Shown piece by piece: positions 33,845 through 46,500 of a stretch of DNA of 64,000 nucleotides. Origin of the DNA: Prochilodus magdalenae (lineage: Eukaryota; Chordata; Actinopteri; Characiformes; Prochilodontidae); assembly GCA_024036415.1 (NCBI GenBank), contig JAMWET010003612.1, positions 186,001 to 250,000 on the forward strand, given 5' to 3'. A program made the translations under genes and the position numbers. Numbering within the stretch: position 1 is the stretch's first letter; every line of letters starts with the position of its first letter. The notes under the pieces were generated by a model. That model worked only from the letters and a program-made list of their open reading frames with translations. It did not search any database and was not told the DNA's origin.

Positions 33845-34206
33845 GAGAGCTGCCCAGTTCAGGATGAAACAAAAACACAAGAAAACAAAACTGAGAACAC
33901 AGAGGATACCAAACAGGAAACAATCACCAAGCCCTATAAATTAACATTACACATTACATTCACAAAATCACAACGTCCAGCAACAGCAGATGCCAAGCAG
34001 AGGAGTATATATACAAAATGGCAGACAAGGAACATCTGGGAACAGGAGGTGCCAGAAACTGGCAACACGTGAGGGGCGTGACATGAGGGTGGAGACAAAG
34101 AGGAGCCAGAACCAAAATAAACAAAAGCACATGGAAGTGACAGGAACACAGGAATGTTAAACAAAGACAGAAGCAGGCAGGGAGAGAAACAGGGCAAGGC
34201 GTGACA
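33845..34206 (-). mobile_element. LTR, family 3, copy 2
   Basis: The minus strand begins TGTCACGCCTTGCCC (34206 inward). A TATA-like stretch is at plus-strand 34005-34016 (gtatatataca). It aligns in order with the 18.3-19.1 kb LTR, where the nested MITE is absent here. The other end is eroded. Confidence 0.6.
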
Positions 34207-34269
34207 ATGGCAATAACTACAGCGTCTAGGGGTTCAATCAAACAGGACTAAACACTGGAGTGTGTAGGA

Positions 34270-34460
34270 TAGTCTCCTCTATTCACATTGTCCATGACTA
34301 CTCTCATTCGTTTATACTTTTCTACAATGCTCTCCTCCTTTCAAACCATTCTAGAACATTCTCCTCCATTTGTACAACTGCTCTACCAAGTTCTGAAATG
34401 TCCTCCATCATTTACATTGTTCTATAATGTTCTCCTCCATTCCTGTCATTCATATCGTTG
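34270..34460. repeat. diverged minisatellite, ~37-bp unit
   Basis: The core 'ttctacaatgctctcctcc' recurs as 'ttctagaacattctcctcc', 'ttctgaaatgtcctcc' and 'ttctataatgttctcctcc' at roughly 35-40 bp spacing, each followed by a 'catt'-type spacer. Confidence 0.75.
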
Positions 34461-34539
34461 TTCAGTGTTGCTGCCAACACAGTAACATGGTGGTACTTGT
34501 TGGGCCTGTGCTCTGACCTTTAGAGGGTGCAGGAACGTC

Positions 34540-35080
34540 ATTCTGGATCATTCCAGAGGTAGAGTTTTAAAAGCCCTGGCTCTCAATTCAAGCTCCCCAG
34601 TCGATAAGATCCTGCATGGATTGCTTGGCACACAGAGGGCAGCCAAATCCCTGCCACCTGCACTGACAGCCACAGTCATGACTCAGCCCAGTGCCCCCTT
34701 CGGAGCTGTGCCAGCAGAGGCCCACTGACCTTTCCAGTGCACTTCCTTCATGCCTCTTAATCAAATCTCAGCTCCATTGTTTGTCAGGAAACATGGAGGA
34801 AGCCGGGCCAGGGTTTCTTTGAACGTCGCGCAGCTCTGACGCCACGGAGCCACTGTTACCGTGGCAGCAGCCTCAGCAGGAGCGGGAGAGCATTGATTAA
34901 GAGAGTTTAATGAGGAGAGACGCGAGTCAGAGCTGCGTGTTGGAGTCGTCAAGAGGGTGATGCTTTTATTAGGAGGATGCCTGATCTCTTGACTCATAAC
35001 AAACCCTCCACTAATTGAGGAGAGAGCAGGAAGCGAAGAAGAAAGCACACGATGAATCATAGGGCACATGTGAAGGCACA
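34540..35080. other. low-repeat, CNE-like block
   Basis: GC-balanced and repeat-free, with words such as gagcattgattaagagag, tttaatgaggagagacg and cctccactaattgagg. The minus-strand frame at 34761-35081 is not a recognisable protein. Candidate regulatory DNA. Confidence 0.3.
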
Positions 35081-38000
35081 TGGTTGCAGCACCATCATCA
35101 AAACATTAAAAAAAGCAACATTCATTCATCAGACATCTCTGCACACACTTACTTACCTCCATGTGTGAACTCTGCTGCAATGTGTAGGCTCAGCTGGCTG
35201 AGAGATGGGACATATGGCCACCATCCAGGCTGCCACCTACTTCTAGAATGAGCTTGAACAGACCTCAGACAACACAAGAGTCTGTCAGGTGGTTCGGTGG
35301 AAGTCCTTGAGCAATGCACACAGGAGAAATAAGGGGAGGAAAGAGGACAGGGAGTGCTAGTTCTCAATAAAGGCATTCTGGACAGAGAGGTGTCGAGGAA
35401 GAAGATGCTTTGCTTTTTCTTTAATCTAGTCATCAAGGGGCCTTGATGCAACACTGACTAAGAATGCCACCAGAGGTTTCAGTCTGTTAGACATAAAGAA
35501 CAGTGCACTAGGCCACAGCTCTATAATGATAGTCAGTGTACACCTTCTACATACAACCTAAAGAACCCTACGATAGTGTAGACAGTACATATCACCATGT
35601 CTGAGGCTGTTAAGTAACATTTGTCGTGTATTGCACAGTATTTTGAGCTATATAGCTATCCGTAGTTGCAGTTCAAGAAGCACTAGGATATTGGGTAATG
35701 TAGTTTTTAATGGCCCCTTCCACAGAGTAACAATTGAAGAGTTGCTGTATGTTTTATTTTCCTGCCACAGTAAACAAAATAATCGTTCCACCGTCTCTGA
35801 GTTCATATCCTGTGCGGATACAACAACATTAGTTAATGTTAAGTTGTGACACATCTGCGGTTGTGGCAGTCAGCACTAACAGTTAAAATCAAAGTGGTTT
35901 TAAAATGTAGCCGACCTGACTGTCTCTAATATGCTGTTACTTCCATTTACTGGTTTGCAGGCCACATTGGTGTCAGAAGTGGGATAGCGGCACCTGTGGC
36001 ATGAAGAGGAATGGTGCTTCGGCGAACTCAAAGGTGCAACAGCAAAAATGACTGAGCCCAGCCTAAGACGTTTTGGAGGAAAAAGCAGAGAGGTAAGGGC
36101 AGATAACAAAGAAGCAGCTCGATGAGGACTGTTATTGTAGCCTGGTTGGAGGATGGAAAAATTTGGTATTGAAGACACCGGGATGACAGCCAGCATGGGC
36201 ACCTAAATAGCGATGGGCTGTGAGCACCTGCCAGTAGCACAGTATGGCAGTCTGGTGGTGTGTGCTGCGGCCCTCTTTTTGAGGCACTGATGCCTCAAGC
36301 TGCAAAAACTTCCACAGTACTCACTGCACCAAGAGAATCTGGCCCTGAAGGAGGACTAGGGGTGCTCATGGTTAAGGCGTTCATCCCTCAGGCGAGGGGT
36401 GAGAATAGTTACACAGTGTATAGGGAGCGAATCAAGGAATTGAAGCAGGGGCTTTATTAAGTTCATTATTAAAACTTTATTAAGTAGCAATAATTAGGAT
36501 ATTTATAGTTTTATGGTCATGAAAGCTTAATATCTCCTACTTGTCACTTTCAAACAGGAATAACCAAGCACTGCTGGATGACTAGTGTTAGTATGCTTTC
36601 TTATATCACTTGATAAGAATTTATTTTCATATTGTTACTATATTGTGAAAGCTTTTCCATTTTTCTTGTGATAAGTGAATTAGATCTCCTGCTCTTGTGG
36701 ATTACATCTCCCAAAGCTGTTTTAATAGCTATCAAGTTCTCAAGGACAGTTTGCACTAGAACCCAGAAAAGTAAGAACTGAGCTAACCTGGATTGTGAGA
36801 AGCAGAAATGCAACCAGCATCTTATACTGAACTTTGGAGATGTGGACGCATATGCACAATTCAGGTTTTGTAGTTAACGTGTAGTAGTAGGTCATTTTCA
36901 CTGTAAACTTAGTAATGTCTCTAATATTGTGTGTACACTAATACAGTTCCCTATTATTATATCTTACAATAAAATGTTTAAAGAAATGAACCAACATTAG
37001 CTTAGTGCTAATTTCTAATACTATTAAAGTGTAAATCCCACAGAGGTGCTAGCAGAGCTTTATTATAAAGGTGTTTTTCTATTTTTCTGTGTTTTGACAT
37101 TTATGGCCTAAATTTAAGACTTAGTAGTAGTATTAATTTAGTAGCATTAGTAGATTTAATAATCATGGTTGGCCCCATGCTGTAATTGCACACCTATATA
37201 CTGTACATAACAACTACAGATGGAACAAACAACATTTGGACCAAAAGAGTTTGAACAGTAGTTTGGGCAAAGTTTTATAATTAAGTTATTTAGGTAAAAC
37301 ATACAGATCAAACAGAAACCAAATAAATTAAAATTCCAATAAATAAAATGCAACAACTGGAAAACAACAAGCACCCAGCTCCTCTGTAGCTCCTGAGGAC
37401 GCAACCACAGATCACAGTTTACCATTTTGTTTCTGCAACATCCACATTAAAATTCAAACCTAATTGTAAAGTGAGAGATGTGGACATATAAATATATATA
37501 TATAAAATATAGAGTAGGATTTTACAAAAAATGGGATTTTGTATGTCAGGTGTTTTATAGAACACTATGATTTAGTAATTTTTAAATAATCAGCAAAGAC
37601 ATATAAAACAGAAAAATACAAAGAAGCCTGAACAACTACATATCAGATATTTCAGTATTTAGTGTGCCGCTACAGCGAGGACAGACAGCAACTCCACAGG
37701 GCTCCACTACGCAAGGACTCATTTTTGTGCACACATGCTTTTTCTTTATCATGCACACATCCTCTTTATAGAAACACCACATCCCAGTACAAAATCCTGG
37801 CCAGTGTAGAGTGTAAATGCTGTAAACATTTCAGTTGGCTACTTATATTACGCTTAGTTGGTACGTCTGCTGGAATGTTAACATGTTCAGTGGTCAGTAT
37901 GTTCAGTCATGTTTAAACTGCAGTTTAGTAATTGATTTTTACTTTGAAAACCGAGAGTAAAATACATTTAGCATATTTTATGTATGCAATGGTAAAAAAT

Positions 38001-38969
38001 GTGACAGCAATAATAAAAAAGCTGTAAAAATCTGTGTTTGATATTTGGCCTTGAGCCAAGTGTGAAATTATTGCTATGTGTTTGTAATTTCCTTTCATTT
38101 TCAGTGAAGTTTATATACAGGGAGTATATGTGAAGATAATGGAAACATGAATGGAAGAGAACATGTTAATTTACAGAAAGGATCAGCTTGATAGATGTAG
38201 GTAAACATTTCATAAAGAAAAAAACATGTTACTGTATTGCAAATGTGTGTTGAATTGATGATGTAAGATGATGTAAAATAACAGGAAACGATCTGTAAAA
38301 AAAAGAAGCTTCATTTACTAAAACATGGGCCTAATAAGTTATTTGGAGATGATGTCACAACACTGCGATGTTGAAGTCAGCTGCATATTCGGATAGGCAT
38401 GTAAGCAGCTCTGTCGCAAACTCTCAGGATGCCTGTGGGTTGCATCATTTACAGTTGCTCAAAATCAGTTTAACTGAGAAACCACAAGGAGCTTTTATCA
38501 AGTTAAGTTGAGGCTCATGTGGGAGAGAAATGCAAGGAACTGGCTGAACAACAGCTGCAAAAGTGGTTTTGTCTGCGGTAGGGACGAAGTTGACGGCAGC
38601 TCCTTTTCACCAGCTTATTGCTCGAGTTTAGTGGTGTTTCTTGTAGCTGTTGTTTTGTATCTATGACCAATGCACAGCCACAAGTCCACTGTGTCCAGTA
38701 CAACACAATTATGTTGCAGCGAGGTTCAGTGTGCAAAGCTACTAGTTACTAAAGTTACTAAACACAACATAAACTGAAACTCAGCTGCATTTTGGATGCA
38801 GGTTGTGGACACATTTGAGCTAATATGGATTTTGAGGCTCTTAGAATCCAAATTGTAAAAGAAAGTACGAGTGAAAAGTGTCTTCAAACTCGTGCAGGTG
38901 CTGTGTAATCACACGTTAGATGATCAGGATGATTATAAAGTACATGACCCAGATAAAAGCTGTAACACA
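35081..38969. other. unassigned 3.9-kb stretch
   Basis: No repeat family, gene or RNA could be supported. 36480-38300 is AT-rich; a TA run lies at 37490-37505. Short open frames show no domain signature. Confidence 0.35.
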
Positions 38970-39420
38970 CGATCAAAGATGTCCCAGCAGGTCAGATGTA
39001 GCAGTGGCTGCGCTGGCTACGTGCTGAAGGCCAGCATGCGGAGGCTCCTGTACAGGCCGATAAAGATAAAGGTGATTAACTCAGCCGGCAGGGGAGCGCG
39101 AGGCAGGTGCTGGGGAGCAGCCTTAATTACTTTCTTTCATCAGATGCTGTTGAATGACTTACCTGAGAGAAAAGCTAATTGGCACGATGTATCGGTAAAC
39201 AAAGAGCAAATTACAGGCGAGCCGTACACCATCTGATCCTCCCTGATAAGAGTACAACCTGACCGTGAGGCTCCTTTGGCTCCGTTTAAAACCCCAGCAC
39301 TAGCAGCTCAAGCGGCCGTAACGTATTATTCAGCTTTTTGAAAGGACGACTGAAGTGGAATCAGTCGAGGATCTTAATCAAAGTTGTTTGTTGTCTTTTC
39401 ATTCAAAGAGCCAGAAACAA
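38970..39420. other. low-repeat, CNE-like block
   Basis: Balanced, repeat-free text with words such as aaggtgattaactcagccgg, ccttaattactttctttcat and gagaaaagctaattggc. An open frame (38871-39236) spans part of it but resembles no family. Candidate regulatory DNA. Confidence 0.3.
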
Positions 39421-41811
39421 CTTTGAGGTGTATATATGGGGCACAGCAGCAGCTCAGGTGGTTTAATCTTCTATCAGACAGGCTTTCTTCCAAATCAATT
39501 TAGTGTGTCTTACATATGGAAAAACACTTACGCTTAAGGGCTTTTCTTTCTAGTCACCCATCCAAACTTTTAGGAGTTCACAAGAGGGCGTTTCATAAGT
39601 GTTGCATTCTGAACAAAGACGCTGTGCTCATTGCTGATAAGGTAGATCCTGCCGTTACTGGATTAAAGAAGCGATACTTTCAGAGAACTTCGGTTTGGGG
39701 TGCATGGATGTGGTCTATCGCTTCCTAATGTGCTCTGAATTGCTAATGATGAAACCAATAGCTTCTTACTTACAGCATGGTTGTTGTTAAAACCTTTGTG
39801 AAACTGGTTGCAGTACAACAATCTAAATTAGTTTTTTTGTTATTGCGGGAGAACGTTTAGAGCAGTAGAGTGTTTAGAGCAGTAGAGCGTTTATTCAGCA
39901 TTTGAAATTATTCTCCTTTGTCTACAAAGAAGGTGTGTGACTTTGGTCAGGGTGAAAAATGCCCAGATGTTGTTTTTAATACTCCTATTCGCATATTGCC
40001 GCTAGAATGAACCAACCTGTTTCCCTTTTTTCAGGAGCCCATGAATAACCTGATAAGCTCTGCACTGTTTTGCTGGTTTATAGTGAGACACCGCAATGAT
40101 CACATAGAAGCAAGATGTCAAAACTGACTGTGATAAAGCATGTCCTTCGACGGGACAATATGTCGTAGTTGGGGGCGTCCTTTATGGGTAGTGTCGGGCA
40201 AGTAGCCGTGAGGCCTAGAAAAAGTGCGGTTTCCACAAGAGTCCTTTTCCCTTCACCTTTATTTACACACCAACGAAGATAATTTACATATTTACAATAT
40301 TTACAAGTACGCGCACACATTCAGGAAAATAAACGAAAACACTAATCTCTACCAGCTAGAGGCTTTAGATCTAATGACTGCAAAGTCATGTGGATCTAGG
40401 TCTGGTCTCTCTTGATAAGAATTCTCTCTTCTCTTTAGTACCCCCTATAGCACCACATATGAGTGAAAGCTCACAACCTCAGTCTGCTCTGTCCCACCTG
40501 GTCTGTTCTCCCCTTCTCTTCTACAGAGATTGGACTCCCCCAGGTAGGTAAAGCTAAGGTGAACCCTACACTTGCCTTTTGACCTATATCCATACGGTTG
40601 AGCAGTGTACAGGTAAGTATACATAATCTTTGGGAATTCTGTGATGTGTGCAAAGCCTCACATCATCACACAGACAGGAAAATAAAATGAATCTGTGTAA
40701 CATGGTAGGTGGTCAGACTATTTAGTTGAGTTATACTAGTTACCGGGAGCTTGATAGTAGTTAACATTTACCTGTAGCTACTTGCTTTTGATCTCAACAA
40801 CAACACAAATTCAACTAAAGTTGTCTTTCACTAAAATACTTGGATAAAAACACACAGCATGGCTGTTACTTACAGGCAGGGTTGTGATGCTAATAAATGA
40901 GTGTAGCTGCTAGATAGTGTCTAAGTTTTACAAAACTGTCCGGAGTTCAATGTGCAGAGCCCATTTACACCTTTGAAATAATGTTGTCCAGGACCTATGT
41001 CAGCTTTCTACCCTGCCTGCATGGTTTGCAGTTCTTGCAACAGTTACATTCTTCTAAATGGGAAGTCAAATTTAGCCACATTTTAAAATGAACATCAGCC
41101 ACGCCTCCTGCCAGTTCAGTATCCTGGAAAAGGATTTGACAAACCAAGTGTGCATATTAATGAGTCAATAGTGTTATTTAATAAAAATAAAGAAATGTAA
41201 AACCAGCCAATCAATCCAATTTAGAAAACGTAGGGCTTAACATGTATTTCCAGCTTAAATAAATGGATGAATAATGAAATAATTAACTGATAAAGTAGAA
41301 CCAGACAGAGCCCAGAAGCCAGTGGTGGGTCCACAGTGTTACCACACACCTCAGTATCCCCAGAATAGCCTGACCGGTTTGAACTGTAGTTCTTGTATCT
41401 ACTGAATAATAACTTGATTACACAGGAATTAAGGGCTAAACTGGATCAACTGGAGTCAAATCCATTTATTGAGCAGTAATAGCAGTTTATGGAAGAACAG
41501 TGAGGTGGGAAATGAACAAACAGAAGGAAAATGTTCAGTAACTATAGACAGGAAAAATGAGGAGTAATGAAATGATGAAAGCACAAGGGAGATAAGTTGA
41601 CAGTTGGTGCAATACATGCAGTCATTATGGGTCTGTTCACACCTTGCATTAACAAATTAACACGCGTGATTCACTTGACCGTGTGAAAAGCCAGATGTTT
41701 ACCCGTCCCAGGATACACTGTGAGTATATTAGATCACTCAACCAACATTCAGAGGTGGTCAGAGGCAGATCGTGACCACATTTTACACTAGTGTAGATAT
41801 AAAGAATAGAA
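39421..41811. other. unassigned 2.4-kb stretch
   Basis: Near 39850-39900 a 16-bp unit 'gtttagagcagtagag' is repeated twice. 40160-40676 has LTR-like texture but no matching target duplication. Nothing else supported. Confidence 0.35.
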
Positions 41812-42400
41812 CTCATCATTAAAAGAATAGCTGCACCCAGAAGCAAGTGCTGGATCGCAGTGCTATTGGAGAGGAGGATAAAGTTTACCAGGAACAATAA
41901 ATGATCATAAATTTAGACTGATATGGTCAATATTTATTAAGCTACACGTACAGAGGTAGTGTCTCTCAGTATGGTGTCAAGCTGCCTTGTTTGCTTATAC
42001 AATATGCTAGACGTCTTGGCATGGAGTTGTAGTGGTTCCTAATGGTGTCCTGTGTTAATCCACCCATGCAGCATAAATATTCTCACACAGTTCCTGAAGA
42101 TATTGCAGGAGGCATGGAAGTGGATTGACACAAGGCCTTCTAAACGTGTGACATGTGACAACAAACCGCTAAAACAAATCTTGGCGCTGACCCCAGTGCC
42201 TCCATTTAACGATTTGTTGCTCATCTCCACCACGACAGCAGTAGGACTCGTCACTGAAGATGACTTGCTGCCATTCTGAGTTACTCCATGACAGTCTGGC
42301 AGGACACCATTGCAGTCGTTGGTGACATTGGTTGGGCATTAAGGGCAGTTGTTCTTATGGCCTGTGTTCATGTAGTCTTGCCTGGTGCAGGTGTCTGCCA
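41812..42400 (-). mobile_element. Tc1-B relic, copy 4
   Basis: It opens at an end sequence 'actcatcattaaaagaatag' plus 'ctgcacccagaag'. The minus strand reads SNSEWQQVIFSDESYCC, the first catalytic aspartate block, then an abrupt join to LLQYLQELCENIYAAW near the C-terminus, with in-frame stops. Homologous to the copies at 4.7, 20.6 and 31.5 kb. The far end fades near 42400. Confidence 0.72.
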
Positions 42401-43106
42401 GTGGTGATGGCTCTAATTGGATGACTTATGGAAGGCTTTGCTGCTTCCTGAATGAGCTTTCATGCATTTCAGCCCAATGAAAGCATCCAGGCCAAACTTT
42501 GCCACTTCTATTACACCAGGTAAAAAGTATTCAACAGTAAAACAGTAACAACACATGTGTGGACCTGTTGTTGAAAAGTACAATCCAATCTTAGCTGGTC
42601 AAACTGGAAAGACATTTTAGCCAACTGAATCTGGATACGTTCCAGATATGAAATATATAATAATGTGAAGTGTAAACAGATTCTATGTGATGTAGTTGTT
42701 TCTCTGCAAAATAGATTTCACATACATTTTGAACCCATCCCTGATTGTGAAAAAATAATGCACAACAAATCCAATGCTTTTTGAACCAGATGAGCTTTTA
42801 TATCTAAAATTCTGCATGGAAATAAACATGAAAAGACATAAAAGTGTCAAATGTGGCATCATTTGCACCACAAAATAGAACAGGAAATCTCAATGCAGTT
42901 CAGATTTCAGACTACATTTATTTACATAACATATTGCATCATCATGTGACATCTTTTACTCAGCCGGTGCATAAAACATCTGAAAAACATGACTGTTTAG
43001 ATAAACATAGTTGTACACAGATTTCTCTCTTATTGTTTAATTAAAACTAACCCCACCATGTGGAGGCTGTACATTATCCTGGTTGGCTTACACTGAAATG
43101 TTTATA
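42401..43106. other. unassigned stretch
   Basis: No feature supported. Confidence 0.35.
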
Positions 43107-43290
43107 TTTACATTTATGGCATTTAGCTGACACTTTTATCCAAAGTGACTTACAAGGTTAACTGTAGTACAGATAGGCCAGTGTAGTGTTAGGAGTCTTG
43201 CCCAAGGACACCCAGACTGGGATTCAAACCCCAGTCTCCCACATGTAGAGGTGGAACCCTGAGTAGTGGTGTTAGCTGCTGAGCTAACTG
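43107..43290 (-). mobile_element. tRNA-derived SINE (family S), minus strand, diverged
   Basis: The tail side 'catttagctgacacttttatc' and B-box side 'gggattcaaaccccagtctc' match the other three copies. An internal deletion near 43205 removes part of the body. Confidence 0.7.
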
Positions 43291-44034
43291 CCGCTGAGCA
43301 TATGCTTCAAAAAGCTTAGTGGAAAACCTGCAGTAACACATGAATTATGAAATATCACGAGACAGATAAAACCCACAAGCTCACTTAGGACAGAGCACAC
43401 TAAGGTTCAGGAAGCTTGATACCATCACAGTTATTGTTGCTAATTATGTGTCATAGTATCTGCCTGGTTTACTCTTTTCTCATATGACTTTTGCTTATAG
43501 ATTTAGTTTCAGTGTGAAATAATCAGCAGCCTGTCATTGCATCCATCATGTTCCTGGGCAGAATTTATTAGAAGCTGGTAACCTGATGTTCCTCCGTCTT
43601 TCTGAGCTGTGCCCATGACAGACACTCTGTTCAGCTTATAGTCACTAATGAGTTTGCATAGGGTGAATGAGCACTACTGTTTGCATTAAATCGCACAGTG
43701 GCTGAGAGGGAGCTTTTGGCACCATGCTGCACTGGTGCTAATTGCTCTCTAATTTCTCAAGTTAACTTCTAGAGGCATTTCCACTGTATTTTGTTGCTCT
43801 TTCGCCATAAAGCAGTTGTTCACACTGTCAGATAGCATGGCACAAGATGATCTAGAGCACACATAGTGGTGACACCATCTAATTATGCGCAGTATAGTGC
43901 AAAGTTGCAAATTTGTCCTTTGGTGCAAATTAAATGTCTTACAATTATCTCACTGCATACTGGCTGTGTACTTGCTCTATACTTCCTAATACTACCTCGT
44001 AACATATAGAGACGCTGTATAAAAACCATTCTTC
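43291..44034. other. unassigned stretch
   Basis: No feature supported. Confidence 0.35.
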
Positions 44035-44570
44035 TTCAGCCAGTTATTAACTGAACAATAGATTCTCTCCTAGCTTTTCTGATCTCCATTTTTATGCAGC
44101 TGAAAGATGTTGGTAAGATCCACATGGCCCTTTTTTCGGCCTGGAGAACACAACATCTATTATTTATTAACAATCTTAAAGGTTAAACTGTCAGACCACA
44201 ATACACGTTTCCGCTGTGCATCCGTCAGTTTCAGAGGAGTTGAAGCCCAGAGAAGTCAGCAACATTTCTGGACCCTGGTGGCAAATGACTGTGCATAATA
44301 CAGTCCCAGTTTAAATTGGTGGGAGCAGCTGCAGATGATGTTTACTGACAATGGTTGTCAAGGTATCCCTAAGCCCGTGTGGTGATATCCACCAGAGAAG
44401 TGTGCCGGTTTTTAATGCAGTGCAGTCTGAAAGATCCCTCTGTGATGTCCCAGGCATTCACTGTTGCTGGTTTTTGGTCTTGCTCTTTATGCACAGAGAA
44501 TTTTAGATTCAATGAAATACCTAAAATCCTTTCAATCCCTGGGAGTAGAATACTGGAATAATGTCTTCTT
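44035..44570 (-). mobile_element. Tc1-D fragment: Tc1-like transposase remnant
   Basis: The minus strand reads, in scattered frames, LRFHEI-type HTH text, RPKTSNSECL-like text, 'DITTRA', and then VLWSDSLTFKIVNK near 44170-44210. The last is the first catalytic aspartate region of a widespread teleost Tc1-like family. Many stops and frameshifts. Neither end was found. Confidence 0.6.
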
Positions 44571-44780
44571 TACACCCACTTATACAGTATGACAAGCTTG
44601 TTTACTTATCTGAGATTTGTTCCTAGATAAAAACAGGATCTGCACACACTGAACACCGCAGATGTGCGAACAATTCTGCAGAACATTTCGTGAGTCTGGG
44701 ACACTTCTCAAGAACACGTTTAGGACATTTAGGACATATCTGAGAAAGATGTTGGTGAATGAGGGCCATATATAGGGGGC

Positions 44781-44802
44781 TATATATATATATATATATA
44801 TA
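44781..44802. repeat. (TA)n, left part of an array split by Tc1-A
   Basis: About 11 TA units ending at the element's first base. Confidence 0.9.
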
Positions 44803-45331
44803 CAGGGGGTGGACAATAAATCTGAAACACCTGTCATTTTAGTGTGGGAGGTCTCATGGCTAAATTGGACCAGCCTGGTAACCAATCTTCATTAATTGCA
44901 CATTGCACCAGTAAGAGCAGAGTGTGAAGGTTCAGTTAGCAGGTAAGAGCACAGTTCTGCTCAAAATACTGCAATGCACACAACATTATGGGTGACATAC
45001 CAGAGTTCAAAAGAGGACAGATTGTTGGTGCACGTCTTGCTGGCGCATCTGTGACCAAGACAGCAAGTCTTTGTGATGTATAAAGAGCCACGGTATCCAG
45101 GGTAATGTCAGCATACCACCAAGAAGGACGAACCTCCACCAGCATCACGTAGTGACCTGGCCACTATCCTGCAAGAAGAATGGCTTAAAATCCCTCTGAC
45201 CACTGTGCAGGACTTGTATATGTCATTCCCAAGACCAACTGACGCTGTATTGGCCGCAAAAGGAGGCCCTACACCATACTAATAAATGATTGTGGTCTAA
45301 AACCAGGTGTTTCAGTTTCATTGTCCAACCC

Positions 45332-45334
<3 letters not shown>
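44803..45334 (+). mobile_element. Tc1-A, copy 3 (532 bp) inserted in a TA array
   Basis: Same ends and deletion as the other copies, one base shorter. The left end is slightly changed (caggggg tgg). At the deletion-proximal site it reads 'caggacttgtatatg' where the other three read 'caggacgcagtatatg', so its C-terminal piece stays in frame to TPY-stop. The HTH stub is broken by a nonsense change. TA dinucleotides continue on both sides. Confidence 0.93.
44988..45152 (+). pseudogene. Tc1-A HTH stub with premature stop
   Basis: Colinear with the 54-codon stubs in the other copies, but GTA TCA (Val-Ser) has become GTA TAA after LCDV. This truncates it in the recognition helix region. Confidence 0.75.

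Positions 45335-45403
<69 letters not shown>
45335..45403. repeat. (TA)n, right part of the split array
   Basis: About 34 TA units directly after the transposon end. Confidence 0.95.
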
Positions 45404-45407
<4 letters not shown>

Positions 45408-46327
45408 CATACATATAAATGATTCATCAATTTTAAATTATTGCCTATTCATTAAATTAAGCAAATACACAGAAATTGTGCTACAATAGGCATACCCATA
45501 TTTAAGTGCATAACTTCTATTACAAAATACGCAATTTGACCCTGTTCAAACATTTGCACATGACTGGTTACTAATTCGCACCAGTGTACATAATTTTATT
45601 AATTCATTCATTTCTATTACTAATTTTGAGGTTTAGAGTTGGTGTAGCAAGCAGACTGCCAAGGCTTATTTCAAGGGTCATCTGTTCCTCCTTGTACCAT
45701 TCATAGCCACTCCCCTGTGCACAGGTATTAAACGATAAGAACTGATAAAAACTGACATCCTATCCAGTTGTAACGATTACATTTTAGAGAACAGCAATAC
45801 ATGTTGTCTCTCCCCCTCCGTATCAGAAGGAGTTCCAGTAAGTGGTCCACGTCTTTGATGATGATCTTAGTGTGAGTGTTTGTCAGTGCGTATTATCTCA
45901 CTGTTGACTTCTTTCATCCGAAGAATAGTGCAGCCTCCGAAAAGGCCACAGCCATCCAGAGGAGCCCTGAAGGTCCAGTCGGTCCAACTCCAAATGTCAG
46001 CAGATAGAAGTCCTCACTGCAGCCTTGCAGCGTACGGCTCTGTCTGGTGGAGTTAAGGACCAGCAGCAGTGAGTTTGGACTGTCATAGCAAGCTCCACTA
46101 CAAGCTGGTGTTCAGTCACTTTGAGGAGTTCCTCCTACTTTAATGCAGTCTTAACAGCCCTAACAAGGCCTAAGTGGTGACCTCATGTCTGGTTGAGCTG
46201 TTCTGAGCGGGCATGTGGCCTGCATGACCCCTGCTTCCTTTTGATCTGACCACTTGGGGGTAATCGGCTGTGGGAATGGATGTGCCCTCAATCTTTTTTG
46301 CTTACTGTCAGTGTTGGAGATGAACTA
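45404..46327. other. unassigned stretch
   Basis: 45860-46200 has a GC-balanced, repeat-free texture, but no coding signature was recognised. Confidence 0.35.
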
Positions 46328-46500
46328 CACTCATCATCAAAAAATAGTTGCACATATAGTTGCACTCAGAAGGAATCAACTTTTGAAACTGAAGTTTGGA
46401 CGGGGGTCTTTGGAAGCAGGTCTTTGGAAGCGGATCTTTGGAAGCAGTTCTTTGAAACCGAAAGCAGATCTCCTGAAAAGAACGGATGCTGTAATAAAGG
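46328..46500 (+). repeat. solitary Tc1-B end plus 14-bp minisatellite
   Basis: After a TA (46326-46327) the sequence cactcatcatcaaaaaatag plus 'ttgcac' matches the Tc1-B terminus. 'gttgcac' is then duplicated. From 46408 a unit 'tctttggaagcagg' repeats about three times before diverging. Confidence 0.6.

Noticed and set aside
40161..40676. LTR-like segment (TGTCG...CAGACA) with a plus-strand tttattt
   Set aside because: The 5-bp flanks (CAATA, GGAAA) do not match and no second copy is in the window.
44785..45404. CRISPR-like or satellite array around the TA repeats
   Set aside because: It is a simple TA microsatellite split by a transposon. No spacer-repeat pattern exists anywhere in the window.
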